Of a stretch of DNA of 64,000 nt, positions 28,571 through 35,933 are shown piece after piece. Under the pieces are notes generated by a model. The model searched no databases and was not told the DNA's origin. It saw nothing but the letters and a program-made list of their open reading frames with translations. Each line of letters begins with the position of its first letter. Position 1 is the first letter of the stretch. Location: the NCBI GenBank assembly GCA_016937575.1, contig JAFHKN010000002.1, positions 124,001 to 188,000 of the forward strand, in the 5' to 3' direction. The position numbers were made by a program, and so were the translations under genes. Origin of the DNA: Roseomonas aeriglobus (GTDB lineage Bacteria > Pseudomonadota > Alphaproteobacteria > Sphingomonadales > Sphingomonadaceae).

Positions 28571-29860
28571 TTACCCCAATATATGCATCCACATCGGCTC
28601 GCCGGCCAGGCTCTGCGAGCCGCGCAGCTTCTCCAGCGCCTGGGCGACGCAACGCTCCGGGCCCTCGTGCGTGACGATCGCGACCAGGACGTGGCCATCG
28701 GGGTTGGCGCCGCGCTGGATCAGGCTTTCGATCGAAACGCCGGCGTCGCGCATCGCGGCGGCGATTTCGGCGAGTACGCCGACCTTGTCGACCACGGCGA
28801 AGCGCAGATACGCGCGGCCGCGGCGTTCGCCGGTGTCGGCGGGGGCGGGCTTGGTGAGCGCCGAGGCGGGCATCGCGAAGGCGGAGCCGAACTCACCGCG
28901 GGCGATGTCGATCAGGTCGGCGACGACGGCCGATGCGGTCGGGCCGTCGCCTGCACCGCGGCCCTGGAAGAACAGGCGGCCGACGAAATTGCCGTCCGCG
29001 ACGACCGCGTTGAGCGACCCTATGGTGTGCGCTAGCGGGTGATCGACCGGCACCAGATGCGGGTGGACCCGCTGGAACAGACCGTTCGCGTCGGCCTCCG
29101 CCACGCCGACCAGTCGGACGCGGTAGCCCAGTGCGGCGGCCTCGGCGATGTCGGCGGCGAGCACATGGCGGATGCCGGTCACGCTCACGTCGCCGAACGC
29201 CGGCTGGGTGCCGAAGGCGAGCGCGGCGAGGAGCGAGAGTTTATGTGCGGCGTCGACGCCGTCGATGTCGAAGCTGGGGTCGGCCTCGGCATAGCCGAGC
29301 GCCTGTGCTTCGCTCAGCACCTCGGCGAAGTCGCGGCCTTCCGCCTCCATTTTGCTCAGGATGAAGTTGCAGGTGCCGTTGAGGATGCCGGTTACACGCT
29401 CGATCGCATTGGCGGCGGCGCCCTCGCGCAGTCCCTTGATGACCGGGATGCCGCCGGCGACCGCGGCTTCGAACTTCAGCGCGGTGCCCTTGGCTTCGGC
29501 AGCGTCGGCGAGTTCGAGCCCGTGATGCGCCAGCATCGCCTTGTTGGCGGTCACGAAGGCCTTGCCCGCGGCCAAGGTCTTGCGGGCAAGGGTCAGGGCG
29601 GGTCCGTCCGATCCGCCGATCAGTTCGACGACGACGTCGGCGCCTTCGTAATCGGCCAGCGCAGTCGTGTCGTCGATCCAGTCGAAGCGCGAAAGATCGA
29701 CGCCGCGGTCCTTCGTACGGTCGCGGGCCGAGACGGCGACGACCTGGATGGCGCGACCGGCGCGGCGTTCGATCAGGTCGCGGTTGGCGTCGAGCAGGCG
29801 AATGACGCCGCCGCCCACGGTTCCCAGCCCCGCCAGTGCGACTTTCAACGACTCCGCCAT
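28571..29860 (-). CDS. hom: Homoserine dehydrogenase
   Basis: Reduces aspartate semialdehyde to homoserine, the branch point to threonine and methionine. The 429-aa protein starts at ATG 29860, which has a GGGGGA RBS; longer starts lack one. It shows the NAD(P) loop GLGTVGGG (11-18), the catalytic region with KAFVTANKAMLAHHG and GILNGTCNFILSKM, a signature near YAEADPSFDIDGVDAAHK, and a C-terminal ACT domain (about 350-425, FAVVDKVGVLAEIAAAM) for feedback control by threonine. Same strand as the PLP transsulfuration gene two genes upstream. Confidence 0.96.
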   Translation of the reverse strand: MAESLKVALAGLGTVGGGVIRLLDANRDLIERRAGRAIQVVAVSARDRTKDRGVDLSRFDWIDDTTALADYEGADVVVELIGGSDGPALTLARKTLAAGKAFVTANKAMLAHHGLELADAAEAKGTALKFEAAVAGGIPVIKGLREGAAANAIERVTGILNGTCNFILSKMEAEGRDFAEVLSEAQALGYAEADPSFDIDGVDAAHKLSLLAALAFGTQPAFGDVSVTGIRHVLAADIAEAAALGYRVRLVGVAEADANGLFQRVHPHLVPVDHPLAHTIGSLNAVVADGNFVGRLFFQGRGAGDGPTASAVVADLIDIARGEFGSAFAMPASALTKPAPADTGERRGRAYLRFAVVDKVGVLAEIAAAMRDAGVSIESLIQRGANPDGHVLVAIVTHEGPERCVAQALEKLRGSQSLAGEPMWMHILG

Positions 29861-29904
29861 AAAATCCCCCATCAATCGACGGGGATCGCCTAGCGGTTGC
29901 GGAG

Positions 29905-29925
29905 ACCCCGGCACAAGGCCGGGGT
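29905..29925 (-). other. Hairpin between oxygenase and homoserine dehydrogenase genes
   Basis: A perfect 8-bp stem (ACCCCGGC/GCCGGGGT) with a 5-base loop, 9 bases after the oxygenase stop on the minus strand. It lacks a clear T tract, so it may be an mRNA 3'-end stabiliser or a weak terminator. Confidence 0.4.
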
Positions 29926-29934
29926 GCCATAGAT

Positions 29935-30888
29935 TTACTTCTTGATGAGTCCGATCTCGACCAACCGCTCCATCAGATAGTCGTGGCTGCTGATCGGGGT
30001 CTCGTAGCGGTTGGGACGATCGGCGGTGATCGTGCCCGGCAGCGTCTCGATCATGAAATCAGGCGCGGGATGAAGGAAATAGGGCATCGAATAGCGCGAG
30101 AAGCCGCGGCGTTCGGGCGCCGGGTTGACGACGCGGTGGGTGGTCGACGGCAGGACGTGGTTGGTCAGCCGCTGGAGCATGTCGCCGACGTTCACGACCA
30201 TCGCGCCCGCCGGCGGCTTGACCGGCAGCCAGGTGCCGTTCTTTTCGAGCAGTTCGAGACCCGCTTCCTCGGCGCCGAGCAGCAGGGTGATGAGGTTGAT
30301 GTCCTCATGCGCACCGGCGCGGACTTCGGGCGCGTCGGCCGGGACGGGCGGATAGTGGAGCAGACGCAGGACCGAGTTGCCGTCCTCCACCGCATGTTCG
30401 AACCAGTCCTTGTCGAGGTTCAGGTGCAGTGCGATCGCCGACAGCAGGCGGAGACCCGCGTCGTCCAGCGCCTTGAACAGATCGAGGAACGTCTCGCGGA
30501 ACCCTTCCGGCTTCTCCGGCCACAGGTTCGCCGGCATGTGGCTTTCGAACCGGTGCCCCTTCGCCAGTTCGCGACCGACGTGCCAGAATTCCTTGAGGTC
30601 GACATGGGTCGCGCCCTTGGCGATCTCGGTCTTGAACGGGGTATACCCGCGCGCACCGCCGCCGCCCTCGACGAAATAGCGGCGCTTTTCCTCTTCCGGC
30701 AGGTCGAAGAACGCCTTGGTCATCGCCCAGGCGCGTTCGACGACGTCGTCCGGCACGCCGTGGTTCGACACCATCGCAAAGCCGAACCGTTCGAACGATT
30801 CGCCAAGTGCGGTGGCGAAACCTTGGGGATCGGCGGCCTGTTCGCCCATGTCGAGCAGCGGAACCTGGGCCATCGGGGTGTCGAGCAT
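29935..30888 (-). CDS. 2-oxoglutarate/Fe(II)-dependent oxygenase, isopenicillin N synthase family
   Basis: A 317-aa soluble enzyme (start ATG 30888). N-terminal DIOX_N domain (about 8-120, GFAMVSNHGVPDD) and C-terminal 2OG-FeII_Oxy domain. Iron ligands His194 and Asp196 (GAHEDIN) and His251 (STTHRVVN); 2-oxoglutarate-binding Arg265 and Ser267 (RYS). The family oxidises varied small molecules; the bacterial housekeeping members have unknown substrates. An AGGA-type RBS lies 11 bases upstream, rather distant, so the downstream ATG 30873 is possible. Confidence 0.85.
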   Translation of the reverse strand: MLDTPMAQVPLLDMGEQAADPQGFATALGESFERFGFAMVSNHGVPDDVVERAWAMTKAFFDLPEEEKRRYFVEGGGGARGYTPFKTEIAKGATHVDLKEFWHVGRELAKGHRFESHMPANLWPEKPEGFRETFLDLFKALDDAGLRLLSAIALHLNLDKDWFEHAVEDGNSVLRLLHYPPVPADAPEVRAGAHEDINLITLLLGAEEAGLELLEKNGTWLPVKPPAGAMVVNVGDMLQRLTNHVLPSTTHRVVNPAPERRGFSRYSMPYFLHPAPDFMIETLPGTITADRPNRYETPISSHDYLMERLVEIGLIKK

Positions 30889-30954
30889 TTCTTCGTGTCC
30901 TGAGAGATTTATGGCGGCGATATAGGGGATTGTGGCAGCCCTCACCACCACCAG

Positions 30955-31049
30955 CGTCATTCCCGCGGAGGCGGGAATAAATTGTGGCTGAACGAAGTGA
31001 GTCTCATCCCAGTCTGCCAAAATTTATCCCCGCCTTCGCGGGGATGACG
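30955..31049. repeat. 95-bp palindromic repeat, copy 1
   Basis: Outer arms CGTCATTCCCGC...GCGGGAAT and ATCCCCGCC...GCGGGGATGACG pair with each other, and each arm also folds on itself. The interior holds GGCTGAACG. The same 95-bp unit, in the same orientation, occurs at 32397-32491 on the other side of the transsulfuration gene. It lies between the oxygenase start and the transsulfuration stop. Confidence 0.85.
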
Positions 31050-31060
31050 ATGTGGGCAAT

Positions 31061-32383
31061 TTAGATCGCGTCCAGCGCCGCTGCGAAGTCCGCGATCAAA
31101 TCGTCGGCATCCTCGACGCCGATCGAAATCCGGACCAGCGAATCGGTGATGCCCAGCGCGTCCTTGCGCTCCTGCGGCACCGACAGATGGGTCATGCCCG
31201 CCGGATGCGACGCCAGCGTCTCGGTGCCGCCGAGGCTGACCGCCAGCTTGGCGATCTTGAGGTTGTCGAGGAACGCGAACGCCTCCGCCTCGCCGCCCTT
31301 CAGGTACAGCGAGAAGGTCGAGCCTGCGCCGGTACAGTTGCGGCGGTAGATGTCGGCCTGTCGGGCGTCGCCGCCATCCTCCAGGAAGCCGAGATAGCCG
31401 ACGCGGTCGACCTTCGGGTGATCGCGCAGGAAGGCGCAGACCTTCGCCGCATTCTCGCCCGCGCGGCTCATGCGCAGCTCCAGCGTCTCGAGGCTGCGCA
31501 ACAGCATCCAGGCGGTATTGGGGTCGCAGATCGTGCCGATGGTGTTGCGCATCAGGCGGATGGTGTTGATGTGATCCTTCGACCCCAGCACGCCGCCGGC
31601 GACCAGATCGCTGTGACCACCGGCGTATTTCGTCAGCGAATAGACGACCAGGTCGGCGCCCTGCTTCATCGGCTGCGCCCAGAGCGGACCCAGGAAGGTG
31701 TTGTCGATCGCGATCGGCGGGCGGTTGTCGCCGGTGAAGATCGCGTCGCGCGCGGCGGCGACCGCCTCGACATCGACCAGCGCATTGGTCGGGTTGGCTG
31801 GGCTCTCGAGATAGATCAGCGCCACGTCGCCGCTCGCCTTGGCCTGTCCGAGGACCGCGTCGATCTCCTCACGGGTCGCCCCTGCCGGGAAGTCGAGCCA
31901 CTTCACCCCGAACTTGCCGAGGATGCGGCCGATCAGCGTCTCGGTCGCGGCATAGAGCGGCCCGGAATGGACGATCGTGTCGCCGGGCTTCACCATCGCC
32001 AGGAACAGCGTGGCGATGGCCGACATGCCGCTCGAGAACGCCAGCGCGTCCTCCGCCTCTTCCCAGATCGCCAGGCGATCCTCGAGGATTTCCTGGTTCG
32101 GCCCGTTGAAGCGCGAATAGACAAGCCCCTCGGCGCCGCCGGGACGCTTGCCGGTCACGCCCTCGAAATGACGCTTGCCCGCCGCGGCGTTCGGGAAGAC
32201 GAAGGTGGAAGTCAGGAAGATCGGGGGTTTCAGCGACCCTTCGCTGAGCATCGGGTCATAGCCATGGCCCATCATCATCGTGGCCGGTTTCAGCTTGCGG
32301 CCGCCGATGGTCTTGGGGCCGGGGTCGCCCTTGCCCTGCAGAGCGGGGACGCCGGTCACGTCGGCTTCGGTCTTGTCGGCCAT
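31061..32383 (-). CDS. Cystathionine gamma-synthase family PLP enzyme
   Basis: A 440-aa Cys/Met-metabolism PLP enzyme. The PLP lysine is Lys252 in YSLTKYAGGHSD; other hallmarks are YSRFNGPNQEILEDRLA, ALAFSSGMSAI, the Asp in AIDNTFLGP and SVSLGGTETLASHPA. Members include cystathionine gamma-synthase, O-succinylhomoserine sulfhydrylase and methionine gamma-lyase; sequence alone does not decide. Proximity to homoserine dehydrogenase favours methionine biosynthesis. The start has a GGAGAG RBS 6 bases upstream. Flanked by the two 95-bp repeats. Confidence 0.9.
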   Translation of the reverse strand: MADKTEADVTGVPALQGKGDPGPKTIGGRKLKPATMMMGHGYDPMLSEGSLKPPIFLTSTFVFPNAAAGKRHFEGVTGKRPGGAEGLVYSRFNGPNQEILEDRLAIWEEAEDALAFSSGMSAIATLFLAMVKPGDTIVHSGPLYAATETLIGRILGKFGVKWLDFPAGATREEIDAVLGQAKASGDVALIYLESPANPTNALVDVEAVAAARDAIFTGDNRPPIAIDNTFLGPLWAQPMKQGADLVVYSLTKYAGGHSDLVAGGVLGSKDHINTIRLMRNTIGTICDPNTAWMLLRSLETLELRMSRAGENAAKVCAFLRDHPKVDRVGYLGFLEDGGDARQADIYRRNCTGAGSTFSLYLKGGEAEAFAFLDNLKIAKLAVSLGGTETLASHPAGMTHLSVPQERKDALGITDSLVRISIGVEDADDLIADFAAALDAI

Positions 32384-32396
32384 ATATACTCTCCAC

Positions 32397-32491
32397 CGTC
32401 GTTCCCGCGAAGGCGGGAATCAATTCTGGCTGAACGCAATGAGACTCATGTCATCCAGCGACTATATATCCCCGCCTTCGCGAGGATGACG
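32397..32491. repeat. 95-bp palindromic repeat, copy 2
   Basis: Same length, orientation and architecture as 30955-31049, with the shared interior GGCTGAACG and GAATNAATT. It ends 14 bases before the transsulfuration start codon, so it lies in the 5' leader of that gene and downstream of the pgeF stop (32514). Confidence 0.85.
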
Positions 32492-32513
32492 AAGGAAGCG
32501 ATAGCTGATCGTA

Positions 32514-33284
32514 TCAATCGTTACCAGTTAGCCCGATGATGCTGATCTGGCGGCCATAATCAGGCTCCGCCCGATGCGTGCTGCGACGATAGCTGAAGAA
32601 ACGCGTCTCATCGGAATAGGTGTCGAGCCCCAGGCACTCGATCCGTCCGATGCCCGCCCGTGCCAGTCGATCTGCGACATAGGATTCAAGGTCGAAGTGA
32701 CAGCGATCACCCGCACCGTCGCGGAAGAAGCGCTCGTTCTGCGCGTCTTCCGTCTCGAACCGGGCGCGGAAGGCCGCGTCGACCTCGTAGCTCGCCTGCG
32801 CGATGCACGGGCCGATAGCGGCGACGATCCGGTCGCGGTCGGCGCCAAGCGTTTCCATCGCCACGATCGTCGCGTCGGTCACCCCGCCAATCGCGCCCTT
32901 CCACCCGGCATGCGCTGCGCCGACGACGCCTGCGGTCCTATCGGCGAGCAGGACAGGCGCACAATCGGCGGTGAGGATGCCGAGCGCCAAGCCGGGGCGG
33001 TTGGTCGCCAGCGCATCGGCTCGCGGCCGGAGGGCATCGTCGTAGGGCTCGACAACCGCCACGCATTCGGCCGAGTGAATCTGGTACAGCGTCAGCAAGC
33101 GCGCGCCCGGCACCGTCGCCGCAATCGCGCGGCGCCGGTTCTCTTCCAGTTCGGGCGTCGTTTCCTGTCCGCGACGGCCCATGTCGAGTCCGGCCATGAT
33201 GCCGGTCGACACGCCACCGCGGCGCCCGAGGAAGCCGTGTGCGACGCCTTCGAGGGCCGCCGCGCGGATGACCTCGACGGTCAC
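32514..33284 (-). CDS. pgeF: Peptidoglycan editing factor / multicopper-like purine nucleoside phosphorylase (PgeF, YfiH)
   Basis: A 256-aa member of the YfiH/laccase-domain family. Conserved zinc/catalytic residues appear in QIHSAECV, GILTADCAPVLLAD and HAGWKGAIGG, and the C-terminal FFSYRRS is typical. The family has been given roles in purine nucleoside phosphorolysis and in correcting misincorporated peptidoglycan precursors. It overlaps the GNAT gene by 4 bases and is the last gene of lgt-midA-GNAT-pgeF. Confidence 0.92.
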   Translation of the reverse strand: MTVEVIRAAALEGVAHGFLGRRGGVSTGIMAGLDMGRRGQETTPELEENRRRAIAATVPGARLLTLYQIHSAECVAVVEPYDDALRPRADALATNRPGLALGILTADCAPVLLADRTAGVVGAAHAGWKGAIGGVTDATIVAMETLGADRDRIVAAIGPCIAQASYEVDAAFRARFETEDAQNERFFRDGAGDRCHFDLESYVADRLARAGIGRIECLGLDTYSDETRFFSYRRSTHRAEPDYGRQISIIGLTGND

Positions 33285-33796
33285 AGCGCCAGCACCATCA
33301 GCCGGTCCTCGTCGATCTGGTCGCCGACCGGGAAGTCGTACCGGCCCACATCGACGAAGCCATACCGTGCGTAGAAGCGCTTGGCGCGGTGGTTGTCGAC
33401 ATAGACCGACAGCGCCAGCGTATCGGCGCCTTGCCCCCGCGCGGTCGTGATCGCCCAGTCGAGCAGCGCGGGGCCGACGCCGTCACCATGGTGGGTGCTC
33501 GCGACATAGAGCTGATAGAGCTCGACTGCATTGGCGTCATCGGCTTGCGGGAAGGGCAGGGCGTTGGGGCCGAGCTTCGCGAACCCGACGATCCGCCCGG
33601 TATCGGTCGCCAGGCGGATGGTGAAGGCCGGATCGTCGATCTGGCTCGGCAGGCCGTTCGGGCCGAACACCTGCTCCAGGAACGCCGCCAAGTTCTCGGG
33701 CGAATAGAGCGTGCCGAACGTCTCGGTGAAGCAAGTCCGCGCCATCGCGGCGAGTTCGGGTCCATCGCCCGGCACGGCGTTGCGATAGTCGATCAT
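33281..33796 (-). CDS. GNAT-family N-acetyltransferase
   Basis: A 171-aa acetyltransferase with the GNAT fold. The acetyl-CoA loop region is HHGDGVGPALLDWAI and the C-terminal part is LSVYVDNHRAKRFYARYGFVDVG. The substrate is unknown. Both ends overlap neighbours by 4 bases (midA upstream, pgeF downstream), so it is part of the same translationally coupled operon. Confidence 0.88.
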   Translation of the reverse strand: MIDYRNAVPGDGPELAAMARTCFTETFGTLYSPENLAAFLEQVFGPNGLPSQIDDPAFTIRLATDTGRIVGFAKLGPNALPFPQADDANAVELYQLYVASTHHGDGVGPALLDWAITTARGQGADTLALSVYVDNHRAKRFYARYGFVDVGRYDFPVGDQIDEDRLMVLAL

Positions 33797-34872
33797 GGGA
33801 ACCCTGCCGGTTTGGGCCAGCCGGGCGCCGTGACGGCGATCACGCCGAACAGGTCGCCCATCTCGCCTTCGTTGACCAGCCGATTGCGCGCGACGATGAC
33901 GTCGGCGCCGCCCTTCACCGACAGCGTCGCGGCGCGGCCGTCGATCCCGAGTGCGCGCAGGAAGTCGCCCTGGCTGACCGGGCCGTGGACCTCGGCGCCC
34001 TCGGCGCGCGCGGCTTCGGCCAGCGTCGCGAAATCGACATGCGCGGTCAGGTCCGCTTCGCCCGGCGTGTCGAACGGGTTGGCAGGGGCGTGGCCCTTGA
34101 CCGCCTGCAACGTCTCGCCGATCGCCGGGCCTTCATAGCCATAGTCGATGATCAGCGCTGCGCCGCCCTGTTGCACGACCCGCTGGGCGAGCGCGCGCAT
34201 CGTCGCGACGCCGGCGGGCGAGGTTTCCAGGATCGATCCGCCGGCGGCATCGCGCAGGTGCTCGGGGATGATCGGATCGAACACGGTGTTGCCGACGACC
34301 GGCAGGAACAGCGTGTCCTGACAGGCGACCAGCCGCTCGCGCCAGCCATCGACGGTTTTTACCAGCTGGCGGATGGGCAGCGCGTCGAAGAATTCGTTGG
34401 CGACGGCGATCAGCGGGCGGTCGTCGGGCAGGCCGACGATATCCATGCACCATTCGGCTGCCGGCACGCGCTTGGCCTGTTCGGCACGCAGCACGGGGGA
34501 TGTTTCGACGAACTGGACACCCGGTACGAACCCCGCCTTGTCCATCACCCGCAGCGCATCGGCGGCCAGCGTGCCCCGGCCGGGCCCGAACTCGACATAG
34601 TCCGCTGCAGGCCGCCCGGCGCGATCCCACAGGTCCGCGATCCAGGCGCCGATTAACTCGCCGAACATCTGGCTGATCTCGGGCGCGGTCGTGAAGTCGC
34701 CCCGCGTCCCCAGCGGGTCGCGCGTCGCGTAATAATGCGCATTCGCCGCGCCCATGAACTGCGACAGCGAAATGGCACCACCCAGCGTGATCGCGCGGGC
34801 GAGCCGTTCGGGCAGCAGCTCCTCTGCCGCATTCTCCGCGCGTGCGGCGGGATCGGGCGTCAGCGCGCTCAC
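33793..34872 (-). CDS. MidA/NDUFAF7-family SAM-dependent methyltransferase
   Basis: A 359-aa protein. The GTG start at 34872 overlaps the lgt stop (GTGA). The family signature is clear: GGAISLSQFMGAANAHYYATRD, RGDFTTAPEISQMFGELIGAW and the SAM-binding EFGPGRGTLAADALR. The mitochondrial relative NDUFAF7 methylates an arginine of a complex I subunit, so a role in complex I assembly is plausible here, but bacterial proof is thin. Upstream it is coupled to lgt. Confidence 0.88.
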   Translation of the reverse strand: MSALTPDPAARAENAAEELLPERLARAITLGGAISLSQFMGAANAHYYATRDPLGTRGDFTTAPEISQMFGELIGAWIADLWDRAGRPAADYVEFGPGRGTLAADALRVMDKAGFVPGVQFVETSPVLRAEQAKRVPAAEWCMDIVGLPDDRPLIAVANEFFDALPIRQLVKTVDGWRERLVACQDTLFLPVVGNTVFDPIIPEHLRDAAGGSILETSPAGVATMRALAQRVVQQGGAALIIDYGYEGPAIGETLQAVKGHAPANPFDTPGEADLTAHVDFATLAEAARAEGAEVHGPVSQGDFLRALGIDGRAATLSVKGGADVIVARNRLVNEGEMGDLFGVIAVTAPGWPKPAGFP

Positions 34873-35735
34873 GCGATGCTCGGCCCGCCCGCGATCGGCT
34901 CGACGCGGGTGCGGCGCCCCTTGGCGGTCCACATCAGATAGAGGCCGATGGCGATCATCGGCAGGCACAGGATCTGGCCCATGTGGAGCACATTGGCGAA
35001 GAAGGTGCCTTCGAACTGGCGGTCGGGTTCGCGGAAGAATTCGATGAACAGCCGCGCGGTGCCGAAGAAGGCGAGGCCGAAGCCGGTCAGGAAGCCCGGC
35101 TTATACCGCGCATCCGTCCGCCAGAAGAGATACGCCATGATGAGGAAGGGGATCAGCCCTTCGCCGAACGCCTCGTACAGCTGGCTCGGGTGACGCGCCG
35201 GGTCGGCGCCGAATTCGACGGTGCGCGGAAAGATGATCGCCCAGGGCACGTCGCTCGGCTTGCCCCACAATTCGCCGTTCACGAAATTGGCGAGCCGCCC
35301 GAAGAACTGGCCGATCGACGCAACGCAGGCGACGTAATCGAGCACGCGCAGCACCTGCAATTTCTCGCGCCGACACACCCACCAGATCGCGGTCATCAGC
35401 CCGACGAGCCCGCCATGAAACGACATGCCGCCGTCCCACAGGCGCAGCACGCTGACCGGCTCCAGGATCATCTGCGGGGCATAGAACAGCACATAGCCGA
35501 TGCGTCCCCCCAGGATGATGCCGAGCGTCGCATAGAAGGCGAGGTCGTCGACATGCCGCCGCCCCATCGGCGCGCCGGGCTGATCCACCAGCTTCAGCAG
35601 ATACCACCAGCCGAGCAGGATGCCCGAGATATAGGCGAGCGAATACCATTTCAGCGTAAAGACACCGAGATCGAGCGCGACGGGGCTGAGCCCCAGGTCC
35701 TCGAACCGGAGATGGCCGGCGGCATTGGCGAGCAT
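34869..35735 (-). CDS. lgt: Phosphatidylglycerol-prolipoprotein diacylglyceryl transferase
   Basis: First enzyme of lipoprotein maturation; moves diacylglycerol from phosphatidylglycerol to the lipobox cysteine at the inner membrane. The 288-aa protein has about seven membrane segments, the HGGLVG loop and the signature GRLANFVNGELWG, followed by HPSQLYEAFGEG. The start is ATG 35735. It leads the minus-strand operon lgt-midA-GNAT-pgeF and faces away from the molybdenum hydroxylase gene across a 28-bp inverted repeat. Confidence 0.95.
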   Translation of the reverse strand: MLANAAGHLRFEDLGLSPVALDLGVFTLKWYSLAYISGILLGWWYLLKLVDQPGAPMGRRHVDDLAFYATLGIILGGRIGYVLFYAPQMILEPVSVLRLWDGGMSFHGGLVGLMTAIWWVCRREKLQVLRVLDYVACVASIGQFFGRLANFVNGELWGKPSDVPWAIIFPRTVEFGADPARHPSQLYEAFGEGLIPFLIMAYLFWRTDARYKPGFLTGFGLAFFGTARLFIEFFREPDRQFEGTFFANVLHMGQILCLPMIAIGLYLMWTAKGRRTRVEPIAGGPSIA

Positions 35736-35847
35736 GGGCAGCAGCAAGGGCGCGGATTCCCGGAGAATTGTTGTTGATCGTCCTCTAGCGAGCGCGGGCG
35801 GCGGGCGATAGAGCGCGGTGGATGCCGGCACGCTCACCTTACTTACG

Positions 35848-35929
35848 CCGTGCTCCCGCGCAGGCGGGAGCCCAGGGTTACGAAGGTCATCGCGCGAGAC
35901 TCTGGGCTCCCGCCTGCGCGGGAGCACGG
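35848..35929. repeat. Perfect 28-bp inverted repeat (82-bp palindrome) at a translation start
   Basis: Arms 35848-35875 and 35902-35929 are exact reverse complements, with a 26-base spacer. Each arm also contains the smaller palindrome CTCCCGC...GCGGGAG. It ends 4 bases before ATG 35934, and the only purine-rich RBS candidate (GGGAG, 35920-35924) lies within the right arm, so a folded mRNA would hide it. The core CCCGCGNAGGCGGG is shared with the 95-bp repeats. Confidence 0.9.
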
Positions 35930-35933
35930 TGGC

